Counted from the stretch's first letter, positions 8,153-15,703 are shown. The stretch is 36,056 bases of DNA from Pseudolabrys sp. (GCA_022843325.1 JALHNV010000035.1:1-36056), one strand, 5' to 3'. The notes: generated by a model not told the origin, from the letters alone. Program-made: numbers and translations.

Positions 8153-8524
8153 ATGCTTCTCGTCAAAACCTACGTCGATCGCAGCCCCATCCATGGCCTT
8201 GGGCTGTTTGCCGGCGAGACCATTCCCAAGGGCAAGAAAATCTGGCGTTTCGTCGAGGGCTATGACCGCTGCTACTCGCCCAAACAGTTCGCGCGCCTGC
8301 CGAAGCCCGCCCGCGATTTCCTCAAGCTGTATGGCTACCGCGTCGACGGCGAGGTGCTGTTCACGGTCGACAATGACCGCCACATCAACCACTCCGACGA
8401 CGCCAACACGTTCTGGCGCGCCGGCTACAGCATCGCCAATCGGCGGATCCCCAAGGGCACCGAGATCACGAACAATTATCGGGAATTCGACCCGGTGCTG
8501 TGTGCGGCATTCTTGAAAGAATAG
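8153..8524 (+). CDS. Small SET domain protein (putative lysine methyltransferase)
   Basis: This 123-aa protein consists of a single SET domain. The N-terminal strand (SPIHGLGLFAGETIPKG, residues 11-27) is the typical SET opening. The SAM/pseudoknot motif appears as HINHSDDAN near residues 82-90 (NHS in place of NHxC). The second motif is GTEITNNYREFD near residues 102-113, with the usual Tyr. SET enzymes transfer methyl groups from S-adenosylmethionine to lysine; the bacterial target here is unknown. The start is supported by the family N-terminus, but no Shine-Dalgarno is visible because a 40-nt hairpin ends 3 nt upstream. It converges on eutC with a 3-nt gap. The protein is complete and cytoplasmic. 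Confidence 0.88.
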   Translation: MLLVKTYVDRSPIHGLGLFAGETIPKGKKIWRFVEGYDRCYSPKQFARLPKPARDFLKLYGYRVDGEVLFTVDNDRHINHSDDANTFWRAGYSIANRRIPKGTEITNNYREFDPVLCAAFLKE

Positions 8525-8527
8525 CCG

Positions 8528-9313
8528 CTAGACGTCGACGCCACCGATCAGGCGCAGATCGGAATCATCCTTGAGCTGAATGCCCGATATCTGGCGCCGC
8601 CGCATCGCATTGAGAAGATGCGCGATCTTGAAGGCAGCGTCGGCATAGCCGATGCCCTCGGGGCGGATGTTCGAGATGCAATTGCGGTCGGCATCGGTGG
8701 ATTGCTCGCTGGGATGCCAGGTGAGATAGGCGCCCATACTGTCGGGCGCGCTCAGACCCGGGCGTTCACCGATCAGCACCAGCACCGCTTCGGCCGTCAG
8801 CGCGGCGGCGATAGCGTCGCCGATGGCGACCCGGCCGTAGCGCACCAGCGTCAGCGGCGCGATGCGCCAGTTAGCCGTGCGCGGCAGCGGCAGCAGCGCC
8901 CCGAGCACCGGCGCCGCGTGCGCCTGCACCGCCCTTGCCGACAGACCGCCGGTAATGACGACGGCCAGATCGCACCCGCGCGCGTGAGGTGAAAGACGGT
9001 TCGCCGCGCTGTCGGCCAAGGCACGCCCCAGATCCGGCCGCATCAGATAAGTCTCCGTGTCCTCGACTTTGCTGGCGACCTCGATCGCCGGCAGGCTGAG
9101 ATCGCCGAGATCGGCGGCCAGCTGCGCCATATCGAGCGGCTGGCGCACGGCATCGCGCGCCTGCGCATGCGCCAGTTGAAAGGCCAGCAGCGGCGCGGTT
9201 GCCAATGACGCACCGGTGCGCGGCAGGCCGATCCGCGCCGCGGTCAGCTTACGCAGGCGGGTCCACAGTGCACCGTCATCGGCGGGCTGCGCCGGAGGGC
9301 GATGGTCGCTCAT
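8528..9313 (-). CDS. eutC: Ethanolamine ammonia-lyase light chain
   Basis: This 261-aa small subunit pairs with EutB to bind adenosylcobalamin and split ethanolamine into acetaldehyde and ammonia. Recognisable segments are LTAARIGLPRTGASLAT near residues 23-39, DLAVVITGGLSARAVQAHA, and the C-terminal ADRNCISNIRPEGIGYADAA (in part) with a LLNAMRRRQISGI tail. These match the EutC family in order and length. I chose the ATG at 9313 because it overlaps the TGA of eutB (ATGA, 4 nt), which keeps the subunits translationally coupled. The open frame extends upstream only as an overlap with eutB. No microcompartment genes are seen nearby, so ethanolamine use here is probably the simple, shell-free type. 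Confidence 0.95.
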   Translation of the reverse strand: MSDHRPPAQPADDGALWTRLRKLTAARIGLPRTGASLATAPLLAFQLAHAQARDAVRQPLDMAQLAADLGDLSLPAIEVASKVEDTETYLMRPDLGRALADSAANRLSPHARGCDLAVVITGGLSARAVQAHAAPVLGALLPLPRTANWRIAPLTLVRYGRVAIGDAIAAALTAEAVLVLIGERPGLSAPDSMGAYLTWHPSEQSTDADRNCISNIRPEGIGYADAAFKIAHLLNAMRRRQISGIQLKDDSDLRLIGGVDV

Positions 9314-10686
9314 GCCGGCAACAGTGCCCGGAAACGCGCCGGCAATTCGCCCGGACGAATGCGGTTGGCGCTGTCCATCAGTCCTTGCCGCTGGAGCCAG
9401 GCTTCGAACTCCGGCGCCGGCCGGCGGCCGAGGAGATCGCGCATCGCCAAGGCGTCGTGAAACGACGTGCTTTGATAGCCAAGCATCACGTCGTCGGCGC
9501 CCGGCACGCCCATCACGAAGTTGACCCCGGCGGCGACCAGCAATGCCAGAAGCGCATCGGCGTCGTCCTGATCGGCTTCGGCGTGATTGGTGTAGCAAAC
9601 GTCAACGCCCATCGGCAGACCCATCAGCTTGCCGCAGAAATGATCCTCCAGTCCGGCACGGGTGATTTGCTTGCCGTCGTACAAATATTCAGGACCGATA
9701 AAGCCCACCACGGTGTTGACCAAGAGCGGATCGAACGCCCGCGCCACCGCATAGGCGCGCGCCTCGACGGTCTGCTGGTCGATGCCATGGTGCGCATTGG
9801 CCGACAGCGCGCTGCCCTGCCCTGTCTCGAAATACATGACGTTGCTGCCGACCGTGCCGCGCCCGAGCGCCAGCGCCGCCGCGCGCGCTTCCTTCAGCAA
9901 AGCCAAATCGATGCCGAAGCTCTTGTTGGCGGCCTGCGTGCCGGCGATGGACTGAAACACAAGATCGACCGGCGAGCCTTTGCCGATCAGTTCGAGCGTG
10001 GTGGTGACATGCGCCAGCACGCAGCTCTGGGTCGGGATATCGAGCCTCGTCCTGATCTCCTCCAGCATCGACAGTAGCGCGTGCGTCCGCTCGGGACTGT
10101 CGGTCGCCGGGTTGATGCCGATCACCGCATCGCCAGAGCCAAGCAGCAGGCCGTCGAGAATACTGGCGGCGATACCGTGCGCATCGTCGGTCGGATGGTT
10201 GGGCTGCAGCCGCACCGAAAGCCTGCCGGGCAGACCGATGGTGTTGCGAAACCTCGTCACCACCGAGCATTTTGCCGCCATGACCATCAGATCCTGCAAC
10301 CGGCTGATCTTGCTGACCGCCGCCGCCATTTCCGGGGTGACGCCGGGCGCCAGTGCCGTGAGGACCGGCGTGGTCGCCGCATCCGAGAGCAGCCAGTCGC
10401 GCAATCCCCCCACCGTCAGGTGCGACACCGGGGCGAAGGCGGTCCGGTCATGGCTGTCGACGATAAGCCGCGTTACCTCGTCGGTCTCGTAGGGAACGAC
10501 GGCCTCATTCAGGAATGTCGTGAGCGGCAGGTCGGCCAGCGCGAACTGGGCGGCAACCCGCTCTTCACCGCTTTCCGCGGTCAGCCCGGCAAGCCGGTCA
10601 CCGCTGCGCGAAGGCGACGCCTTGGCCAGCAGGTCTTTCAGGTCGGCGAAGCCATAGCGGCTTGCTCCGATAGTGGCACCGTACAT
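9310..10686 (-). CDS. eutB: Ethanolamine ammonia-lyase heavy chain
   Basis: This 458-aa large, catalytic subunit of the B12-dependent ethanolamine ammonia-lyase is full length. Conserved blocks are SGDRLAGLTAESGEERVAAQ near residues 28-47, CSVVTRFRNTIGLPGRLSVR with RLQPNHPTDD near 140-168 (substrate site), FQSIAGTQAANKSFGI, NVMYFETGQGSALSANAHHG near 280-300 (with the active-site Glu), and DVCYTNHAEADQDD near 363-376. It is followed by eutC with a 4-nt overlap. It needs adenosylcobalamin, but no reactivase (EutA) or transporter is in the window. The divergent promoter region (10687-10879) is shared with a sugar isomerase gene. No operator could be recognised. Confidence 0.96.
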   Translation of the reverse strand: MYGATIGASRYGFADLKDLLAKASPSRSGDRLAGLTAESGEERVAAQFALADLPLTTFLNEAVVPYETDEVTRLIVDSHDRTAFAPVSHLTVGGLRDWLLSDAATTPVLTALAPGVTPEMAAAVSKISRLQDLMVMAAKCSVVTRFRNTIGLPGRLSVRLQPNHPTDDAHGIAASILDGLLLGSGDAVIGINPATDSPERTHALLSMLEEIRTRLDIPTQSCVLAHVTTTLELIGKGSPVDLVFQSIAGTQAANKSFGIDLALLKEARAAALALGRGTVGSNVMYFETGQGSALSANAHHGIDQQTVEARAYAVARAFDPLLVNTVVGFIGPEYLYDGKQITRAGLEDHFCGKLMGLPMGVDVCYTNHAEADQDDADALLALLVAAGVNFVMGVPGADDVMLGYQSTSFHDALAMRDLLGRRPAPEFEAWLQRQGLMDSANRIRPGELPARFRALLPA

Positions 10687-10879
10687 TGCTCAGCCTCTGA
10701 CCGGACCCGGACCCGTGTTTTTCACCGGTCGAAATTAGCACAGCGCCGGCACACCTCGGAGACAAGATAATCGCCCGTTGCCGACAAATCGCGCTGGCTT
10801 GCCCGGCATTTGTCCTTCATCTTCGCCGGCAACGAGCGGACATGAAAAAGACGGCCGCCGGAACGGGAGAACGCCAAGA

Positions 10880-11719
10880 ATGTCCGCTAAATTCGGCCGG
10901 CTGGCCCTGCACACCTGGACCATCGACACCACGCCGCTGGCCACCGCCCTGGACGCAGCGAAACAGGGTGGCTTCGACGCGGTCGAATTGCGCCGCACCG
11001 ACTTCAAGCGCTGCTTCGATGAAGGCATGAGCAACGAGCAGGTGCTCGACCTGATCCGCAAGTCCGGTATTCCGGTCGGTGTGCTCGGCGTCGAATATGG
11101 CTGGCTGTTCGAGACCGGCGAGGAGAGCAAGCGGCTGTTCAAGGTGTTCCGCGAGTCGTGCGAGAACGCCGTGGCGCTCGGCTGCGACACGCTGATGAGC
11201 GCGCCCGGCCAGGTCAAAGGCCCGATCAAGGACGCCATCAAGTATCTCAAGGAGGCCGGCGACATCGCCGCCGAGTACAAGCTCAAGCTCGGCATCGAAT
11301 ACAATTCGCAACACGACGTGCTCAACAGCCTTCCGGTACTGACCGAACTGATCGAGGGCGCCGGGAAGCCGAACTGCGGCTATCTGATCGACGCCTATCA
11401 CTTCACCCGCAGCGGTTTCGGCGGCCGCAGCTTTGAAAGCATTCCGGCGGAGCAGATCTTCTGTTTCCAGTACAGCGACGTCTCGCCCAACCCATCGGTC
11501 GGCGTGCGCCGGCCGACCGACCGTCTGCCGCCCGGCAAAGGCGTGGTCAAATGGCGCGAGATGCTCGGTCTCCTGGCCGAGAAGGGCTACACCGGCTACC
11601 TGAGCTACGAGGCTCCCAATCCCGATCTTTGGGCGCAATCGCCCTATGACGTCTGCCGCGAAGGCGTCGAACTGACCCGCAAGCTGCTCAAAGAAGCAGT
11701 GCCCACCTACACGGTTTGA
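10880..11719 (+). CDS. Sugar phosphate isomerase/epimerase family protein
   Basis: This 279-aa TIM-barrel protein belongs to the xylose isomerase-like / AP endonuclease 2 fold. It begins MSAKFGRLALHTWTID. Typical strand ends follow: GGFDAVELRRTDF near residue 36, GVLGVEYGWLF, LGCDTLMSAPGQV, KLGIEYNSQHDVLNS with metal-ligand-like Glu and His, CGYLIDAYHFTRSG (Asp and His), and a late YLSYEAPNP Glu. These fit a divalent metal site. The ATG at 10880 has GGGAGA 9 nt upstream; a longer frame from 10778 has no supporting signal. The kelch gene starts 10 nt after its stop, so the two form an operon. The substrate is unknown; it could be an isomerase, epimerase or dehydratase of a sugar or polyol. Confidence 0.85.
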   Translation: MSAKFGRLALHTWTIDTTPLATALDAAKQGGFDAVELRRTDFKRCFDEGMSNEQVLDLIRKSGIPVGVLGVEYGWLFETGEESKRLFKVFRESCENAVALGCDTLMSAPGQVKGPIKDAIKYLKEAGDIAAEYKLKLGIEYNSQHDVLNSLPVLTELIEGAGKPNCGYLIDAYHFTRSGFGGRSFESIPAEQIFCFQYSDVSPNPSVGVRRPTDRLPPGKGVVKWREMLGLLAEKGYTGYLSYEAPNPDLWAQSPYDVCREGVELTRKLLKEAVPTYTV

Positions 11720-11729
11720 GGAAGCGACC

Positions 11730-12755
11730 ATGAGCGACACTGCCACCGACACCTTGTTCGCCGGCCTGAACGACAAGTCGATCACGGCCATCCCGGCCAC
11801 CGTCGAGAAGCAACGGCACAATGTGAGTTCGGCGCCGAAGGCCGCCAATCCCGGCCGCTGGGTCGAGCAACCGCGCATGCCGATCGCCACCGGCGAACAC
11901 GCGGTGATCGAATGCCAGGGCAAGATTCATTGCATCGCCGGCTACGCGCGCCATCGCGTCGACGGCAATTTCCATCAGGTCTACGATTCGAAAGCCAAAA
12001 CCTGGTCGCTGATGGCGCCCTTCCCGATCGCCTGCAACCACGTCGCGGGCGCCGCCGTGGGCAACAAGGTTTACACGTTCGGCGGCTTCCTCGAGCAGAA
12101 CCGCTGTCCCCACTCGAAGTGTTTTGTCTATGACACCGCGACCGACCAATGGGCGCCGATCGCGCCGCTGGCGCGGCCCCGGGGCGCGATCTCGGCCATC
12201 ACGGTCGATGGCGTCATCCATCTGCTCGGCGGCCGCGACGTCCGCTCGGTCGAATGGCACGAGATCTACGATCCGGCGACCAACAAATACACGACGCTCG
12301 GCGGCATGCGCGGCTCGACCGCAACGCAGCCTTATGTCGGACAGCGCGACCACATGGGCGTGGCGCTTGTGGATGGAAAAATCCACGCCATCGCCGGGCG
12401 CATGGACTCCTACGACTTCAACACCAGCCTGAACGCGGTCTACGATCCCAAAACCGACGGATGGTCCTTCCGCGCGCCACTGCCGACGCCGCGCAGTGGC
12501 GTCTCGGCGGTCTATGTCGGCGGCCGGATCATCGTGTTCGGCGGCGAAGCCACCGGAAAGGTGTTCGGCACCAACGAAGGCTACGATCCGAAAACCGATA
12601 CGTGGGAGGAACTGACCCCGATGGCGATCCCGCGTCACGGCCTGCACGGACAGACTTTGGCGGTCATCGGCAACATGGTGCATGTACCAGGAGGTGGCCC
12701 CGTTCCGGGCGGCAGCGTCCAGGGCGCCTATCACGACGCCTTTACGTTCGACTGA
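11730..12755 (+). CDS. Kelch repeat beta-propeller protein
   Basis: This 341-aa protein has five to six kelch blades, seen as repeated VYD/W and GG signatures: HQVYDSKAKTWSLMAPFP, KVYTFGGFLE, CFVYDTATDQWAPIAPLA, HEIYDPATNKYTTLGGM, NAVYDPKTDGWSFRAPLP, RIIVFGGEA and YDPKTDTWEELTPM. No signal peptide is visible, so it should be cytoplasmic, unlike NanM-type periplasmic kelch mutarotases. A GAGGAAG ribosome binding site lies 5 nt before the ATG. It directly follows a sugar-isomerase-like gene (10-nt gap), so a role in sugar metabolism, for example as a mutarotase, lactonase or scaffold, is a reasonable guess but unproven. A hairpin terminator follows at 12795. Confidence 0.88.
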   Translation: MSDTATDTLFAGLNDKSITAIPATVEKQRHNVSSAPKAANPGRWVEQPRMPIATGEHAVIECQGKIHCIAGYARHRVDGNFHQVYDSKAKTWSLMAPFPIACNHVAGAAVGNKVYTFGGFLEQNRCPHSKCFVYDTATDQWAPIAPLARPRGAISAITVDGVIHLLGGRDVRSVEWHEIYDPATNKYTTLGGMRGSTATQPYVGQRDHMGVALVDGKIHAIAGRMDSYDFNTSLNAVYDPKTDGWSFRAPLPTPRSGVSAVYVGGRIIVFGGEATGKVFGTNEGYDPKTDTWEELTPMAIPRHGLHGQTLAVIGNMVHVPGGGPVPGGSVQGAYHDAFTFD

Positions 12756-12794
12756 CCTGGTCGCCGGGTCGCAAGATTTCGCCTTCGAACGAGC

Positions 12795-12820
12795 AACGCC
12801 CGCGCCATGATGCGGGCGTT
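12795..12820 (+). terminator. Putative intrinsic terminator after the kelch gene
   Basis: A perfect 9-bp stem, AACGCCCGC / GCGGGCGTT, with an 8-nt loop lies 40 nt after the kelch stop. Only a short T-run follows on the plus strand (the stem ends in TT, then T). It also stands between the convergent kelch and DUF992 genes. Confidence 0.6.
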
Positions 12821-12861
12821 TGCACGTGCGCCGCCATGGAGACTACCGCAATTTGCCGCTG

Positions 12862-13332
12862 TCACCGGGCGGGGTGCAGTTCGAGGGCGACAACGCTGGT
12901 GGCGAGGTTAGCGGTGACCTCACCTTCCATCACTATCGGCTGCAAGGTTACGGCCGAGGCTGCGCCGCCCACAAGCGCGTTCGCACCGGCCGACTTCTTG
13001 GCCGCCGCACCTCCGTACTGCCCTGCCAGGATACCGAACCGGCGGCTGGTCGACGCATAAACTGTCCAGACCATCTCCGCGCCCGAGGCCTTGGCGACGT
13101 CGGCACCGAACTTGACGATCGCACCTGAGTACACCTCGCGCGGCCCTGGACGCGCCGGCGTGAAAAGGCAGGTTAGACGTTTTTTCGCTGTGACGACCAA
13201 GCCGATATCGTTGGACGTGTCGCAGGTCAGGGTACCGGTCTTGGCCCCCTGCGTCCCTTGCGCCGACGCGACGCCCGGCCACGCTGCCGCCACAGCGCCG
13301 ATGGCGAAACTAGCGATGAGGAAATTACGCAT
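12862..13332 (-). CDS. DUF992 family exported protein
   Basis: This 156-aa protein has a Sec signal peptide (MRNFLIASFAIGAVAAAWPG, cleavage after VASA near residue 24). The DUF992 core follows: GTLTCDTSNDIGLVV near residues 33-47, KRLTCLFTPARPG, YSGAIVKFGADV, MVWTVYASTSR and a glycine-rich GILAGQYGGAAA segment, ending TSVVALELHPAR. Two Cys could form a disulfide in the periplasm. I chose the ATG at 13332 because it gives the signal peptide; an upstream in-frame start at 13371 has no support. A small exported protein gene lies 54 bp upstream on the same strand and probably shares the transcript from an EcfG-like promoter at 13737-13761. The function is unknown. Confidence 0.87.
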   Translation of the reverse strand: MRNFLIASFAIGAVAAAWPGVASAQGTQGAKTGTLTCDTSNDIGLVVTAKKRLTCLFTPARPGPREVYSGAIVKFGADVAKASGAEMVWTVYASTSRRFGILAGQYGGAAAKKSAGANALVGGAASAVTLQPIVMEGEVTANLATSVVALELHPAR

Positions 13333-13386
13333 GTCGGTCCCGGTGACGCGAAAGGCGTCGCCCGCGATCATAGCCTGCCCGGCCCA

Positions 13387-13683
13387 CTAGGCAACGCAGC
13401 GGGCGGCAAAATTGGCGGCGGCTGATGTCGACAGCGGACTGAAGGCCGGATCGCACCCCGTCATCATGCGGGGACGCTCCTGCGGCGGCTGCGGACGAAC
13501 CGCCGTTGCCGGGGCCAGGCGGTCACCCTTGTTGCTGCGATCGACGGTCTGAAGCGGAGCCTTGGAAATCGAGGCGATTGAAGATTGTTCGAGCGCGGTA
13601 TTCGCGTCGCCTGGCTGCGCGATCAACACGATGGCGAATGCGGCCAAGGCGCCGGCGGAGAAATAGGACACGAAATCGCGCAT
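13387..13683 (-). CDS. Small exported/membrane-anchored protein
   Basis: This 98-aa protein has an N-terminal hydrophobic segment (residues 5-22, FVSYFSAGALAAFAIVLI) that could be a signal peptide or anchor. A polar linker follows, then a conserved-looking tail, TGCDPAFSPLSTSAAANFAARCVA in part, with two Cys. I recognise this GCDPAFSPL...RC tail from small Hyphomicrobiales proteins of unknown function. GGAG lies 8 nt ahead of the ATG. A GGAAC-N16-GGTT site lies about 54 nt upstream, which would place the gene in the EcfG stress regulon. DUF992 follows on the same strand. No biochemical role can be assigned. Confidence 0.72.
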   Translation of the reverse strand: MRDFVSYFSAGALAAFAIVLIAQPGDANTALEQSSIASISKAPLQTVDRSNKGDRLAPATAVRPQPPQERPRMMTGCDPAFSPLSTSAAANFAARCVA

Positions 13684-13736
13684 CGGTTTGCTCCATCCTC
13701 GGCGAACCAGGCTCGCCGTGCTGACAACGCAGGTAC

Positions 13737-13761
13737 AACCGCGACCGTCTCTTTATGTTCC
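13737..13761 (-). promoter_or_regulatory. EcfG-type promoter (GGTT variant) for the 13683 gene
   Basis: On the minus strand GGAAC (13761-13757) is followed by 16 nt and GGTT (13740-13737). The form matches the nepR promoter at 15615. It lies 54 nt upstream of the 98-aa gene start. Confidence 0.55.
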
Positions 13762-13819
13762 TGCCGGCTGCTGCGGATAGCCGCGCGTTAACGACGCGGA
13801 ACTTTCTTGGCGTATTGAT

Positions 13820-13844
13820 GGAACTTTCGTCCCGAGCATTCGTT
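13820..13844 (+). promoter_or_regulatory. EcfG-type promoter for the DUF883 operon
   Basis: GGAAC (13820-13824), a 16-nt spacer and CGTT (13841-13844) form an exact match to the alphaproteobacterial EcfG/sigma-T consensus, 42 nt upstream of the DUF883 start. A second GGAAC at 13798 has no matching -10 at the right distance. Confidence 0.8.
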
Positions 13845-13886
13845 CACCCGGCGAGATCACGACAAATCCAACGTCTGAGGTGTTCA

Positions 13887-14234
13887 ATGAGCGCGCGTAC
13901 AGCTAAATCCGTGGCCGCCGACGAGATCGCGGCGATCGAGGACCTGATGGGGGATCTGGAAAAGCGGCTGCGCCGGCTCTCCACCACCGCCAAGACCGAG
14001 GCATCCGGCGCCTCCAGCGACGTCGGCGACTTCGTCAGCGAAGCGCTGGCCGGCATTATGGAGCGGGTCCGTGACAGCGCCTCGGGCGTCAGCAAGTCCG
14101 TTGCCGATGAGGCGACCAAGATCGGCGCCGATGCATTCAAGAAAATCACCGATGAGGTCGAGCACCGTCCCCTGCTCATGTTGGGCATTGCAGCCGGCAT
14201 CGGCTTCCTGGCCGGGCTGGCCAACCGCCGGTAA
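13887..14234 (+). CDS. DUF883 (ElaB/YqjD/YgaM) family membrane-anchored protein
   Basis: This 115-aa protein has a long amphipathic helix-rich N-terminal part (AIEDLMGDLEKRLRRL near residues 16-31; later VRDSASGVSKSVADEATK) and one C-terminal membrane helix (PLLMLGIAAGIGFLAGLANRR, residues 95-115). This is the signature of the DUF883 family, whose E. coli members bind ribosomes at the inner membrane in stationary phase. I chose the ATG at 13887 for the GAGG upstream; the longer frame from 13755 runs through the promoter. An EcfG-type promoter at 13820 places it in the general stress regulon. A two-helix membrane protein gene starts 4 nt after its stop, echoing the yqjD-yqjE arrangement. Confidence 0.87.
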   Translation: MSARTAKSVAADEIAAIEDLMGDLEKRLRRLSTTAKTEASGASSDVGDFVSEALAGIMERVRDSASGVSKSVADEATKIGADAFKKITDEVEHRPLLMLGIAAGIGFLAGLANRR

Positions 14235-14238
14235 CGCC

Positions 14239-14598
14239 ATGCGGCTTGATCACATGGTCACACAGGTGGCCGGGCAATTGCTCGGCCGCCTGTTGCGGCT
14301 GGCTTTGGTGACCGCCGTTATCGCAATTGCGGCGCTGATTGCGATCTACCATTTCACCGTCGCCGGTACGCTGGCGCTGGAGCTTCAATACGGATTGATC
14401 AATGCCCGTCTGATCGTCGGCGGGATTTACGCGGCGGTGGTTGTGGTGGCCCTGATTGTCTTGTGGTCGATGCGCCGCAAACCGGTCGAGCCGCCGGCAC
14501 CGGCCTTGGCTCTGCCGCGCGAAACGCAGTTCGCCATGTTGGTTGAGGCGTGCATGGCCGGCTACGCGCTCGGGCGCAAAACAGACCGGGTTTCCTGA
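14239..14598 (+). CDS. Small two-helix membrane protein (YqjE-like position)
   Basis: This 119-aa protein has two membrane helices, at about residues 20-37 (RLALVTAVIAIAALIAIY) and 57-76 (RLIVGGIYAAVVVVALIVLW). A basic cytoplasmic stretch (SMRRKPVEPP) and a C-terminal segment (FAMLVEACMAGYALGRK) follow. The start at 14239, 4 nt after the DUF883 stop, gives a plausible operon; the frame is open further upstream but overlaps DUF883. It resembles the small holin-like partners (YqjE/DUF1469) often beside DUF883 genes, although I cannot confirm family membership. It ends before a strong bidirectional terminator. It is probably co-expressed under EcfG control. Confidence 0.72.
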   Translation: MRLDHMVTQVAGQLLGRLLRLALVTAVIAIAALIAIYHFTVAGTLALELQYGLINARLIVGGIYAAVVVVALIVLWSMRRKPVEPPAPALALPRETQFAMLVEACMAGYALGRKTDRVS

Positions 14599-14640
14599 AG
14601 CTTTTGACGTTTTCCTGACGCGCCTGACCATCGCCCAACA

Positions 14641-14676
14641 AAAAAGCCCGCCGCGTTTGACCGCGGCGGGCTTTTT
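14641..14676. terminator. Strong bidirectional intrinsic terminator
   Basis: The stem GCCCGCCGCG (14646-14655) / CGCGGCGGGC (14662-14671) is flanked by AAAAA on the left and TTTTT on the right. It lies between the plus-strand membrane gene and the convergent phyR and can terminate both. Confidence 0.93.
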
Positions 14677-14693
14677 CCTGTCGGATGCGTCGA

Positions 14694-15503
14694 TCAGGAC
14701 GCCTTGCGCTCGCGCCTTTTGGCGTTGCGCTCGAAGAACAGCGCCTGGCTGAGCACAGCGGACACAGTCGCCGGCTGGAACGGCTTGGCGATCAGGAACG
14801 CCGGCTCGGGGCGCTCACCGGTCAGGAAGCGCTCCGGATAGGCGGTAATGAAGATGACCGGCACTTCAAAGGTGCGCAGCATCTCGTTGACCGCATCGAG
14901 ACCGGAGCTGCCGTCCGCCAACTGGATGTCCGCGAGAATAATGCCGGGACGCTTGACCTTGGCCAGCGCAATCGCCTCGGAATGAGTGCGGGCGACGCCA
15001 AGCACCTTGTGGCCAAGGCCCTCCACGAGGCCTTCGAGATCGAGCGCAATGAAAGTCTCGTCCTCGATGATCAGCACATCGGTCGCGATTTCAGCGGCCA
15101 GTTCGCGGCCTGAATCTTCAACCAGTTCGCGGAGCTTGGGGACGTCGATATCCAAGACCTTGGCGGCATCGTCTTCGGAGAGCCCTTCCAGGGCCACGAG
15201 GAGGAACGCCTGCCGCGGCAGCGGCGCAATCTGCGCCAAATGGCGCTCGACCGGCTGGTTGGGGTCGATGCCGGGGGCCACGGTCGGCCGGCCATTGAGA
15301 GCGACCGAATTCCAGATTTTGGTGAAAAGCCGGTACAGGGCGATCCGCGTCGAGGCGTTGTCTTCCAGAACCTTGGGGTCCTGGACCAGCGCTTCGAGCG
15401 TGGCCGCCACGTAGGCATCGCCGGACGGCTGACTGCCGGACAACGCCCGGGCATAGCGCCGGAGATACGGCAGATGTTGAGCAACTGATTGAGATGTCGA
15501 CAA
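14694..15503 (-). CDS. phyR: General stress response anti-anti-sigma response regulator
   Basis: This 269-aa PhyR is the hub of the alphaproteobacterial general stress response. When phosphorylated it binds NepR and frees the sigma factor EcfG. Residues 1-135 form the sigma-like decoy domain (HLPYLRRYARALSGSQ; LPRQAFLLVALEGLSEDDAA, like region 4). Residues 140-260 form a receiver with acidic pocket E147/D148 (VLIIEDE), phosphoacceptor D192 (ILADIQLADG), T220 (FITAYPERFL, typical of the PhyR subclass) and K240. It is divergent from nepR-ecfG, the classic arrangement. It carries its own exact EcfG promoter at 15582-15606, giving positive feedback. No PhyK-type histidine kinase is next to it; the neighbouring cyclase is a GGDEF protein. 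Confidence 0.97.
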   Translation of the reverse strand: MSTSQSVAQHLPYLRRYARALSGSQPSGDAYVAATLEALVQDPKVLEDNASTRIALYRLFTKIWNSVALNGRPTVAPGIDPNQPVERHLAQIAPLPRQAFLLVALEGLSEDDAAKVLDIDVPKLRELVEDSGRELAAEIATDVLIIEDETFIALDLEGLVEGLGHKVLGVARTHSEAIALAKVKRPGIILADIQLADGSSGLDAVNEMLRTFEVPVIFITAYPERFLTGERPEPAFLIAKPFQPATVSAVLSQALFFERNAKRRERKAS

Positions 15504-15581
15504 AAATCCCTCCCGAAACCGATTAGAGCCCTGCTTAGATGGGCATCGCCCCGAACATACGTAAGCTTGTTCACAGCTCCC

Positions 15582-15606
15582 AACGTCGATCCTTTAAAAA
15601 AGTTCC
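15582..15606 (-). promoter_or_regulatory. EcfG-type promoter of phyR
   Basis: On the minus strand GGAAC (15606-15602) is followed by a 16-nt spacer and CGTT (15585-15582), an exact consensus, about 80 nt upstream of the phyR start. It is back to back with the nepR promoter; only 8 bp separate the two -35 boxes. Confidence 0.88.
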
Positions 15607-15614
15607 CTCATTGT

Positions 15615-15639
15615 GGAACCAACTGTCCGGTCAGCGGTT
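15615..15639 (+). promoter_or_regulatory. EcfG-type promoter of nepR-ecfG
   Basis: GGAAC (15615-15619), a 16-nt spacer and GGTT (15636-15639) match the EcfG consensus with one change in the -10. It lies 64 nt upstream of the nepR ATG. Autoregulation of nepR-ecfG by EcfG is known in the group. Confidence 0.8.
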
Positions 15640-15703
15640 TTGAATAAACGCCAGAGGGGGAAACCTGAGCTCCGGTCGGAGCAAAGGGGAATTGGGGCCA
15701 CAC

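Noticed and set aside
13798-13822. First GGAAC (13798) upstream of the DUF883 gene as an EcfG site
   Set aside because: No CGTT or GGTT lies 16-17 nt downstream. The second GGAAC at 13820 fits exactly.
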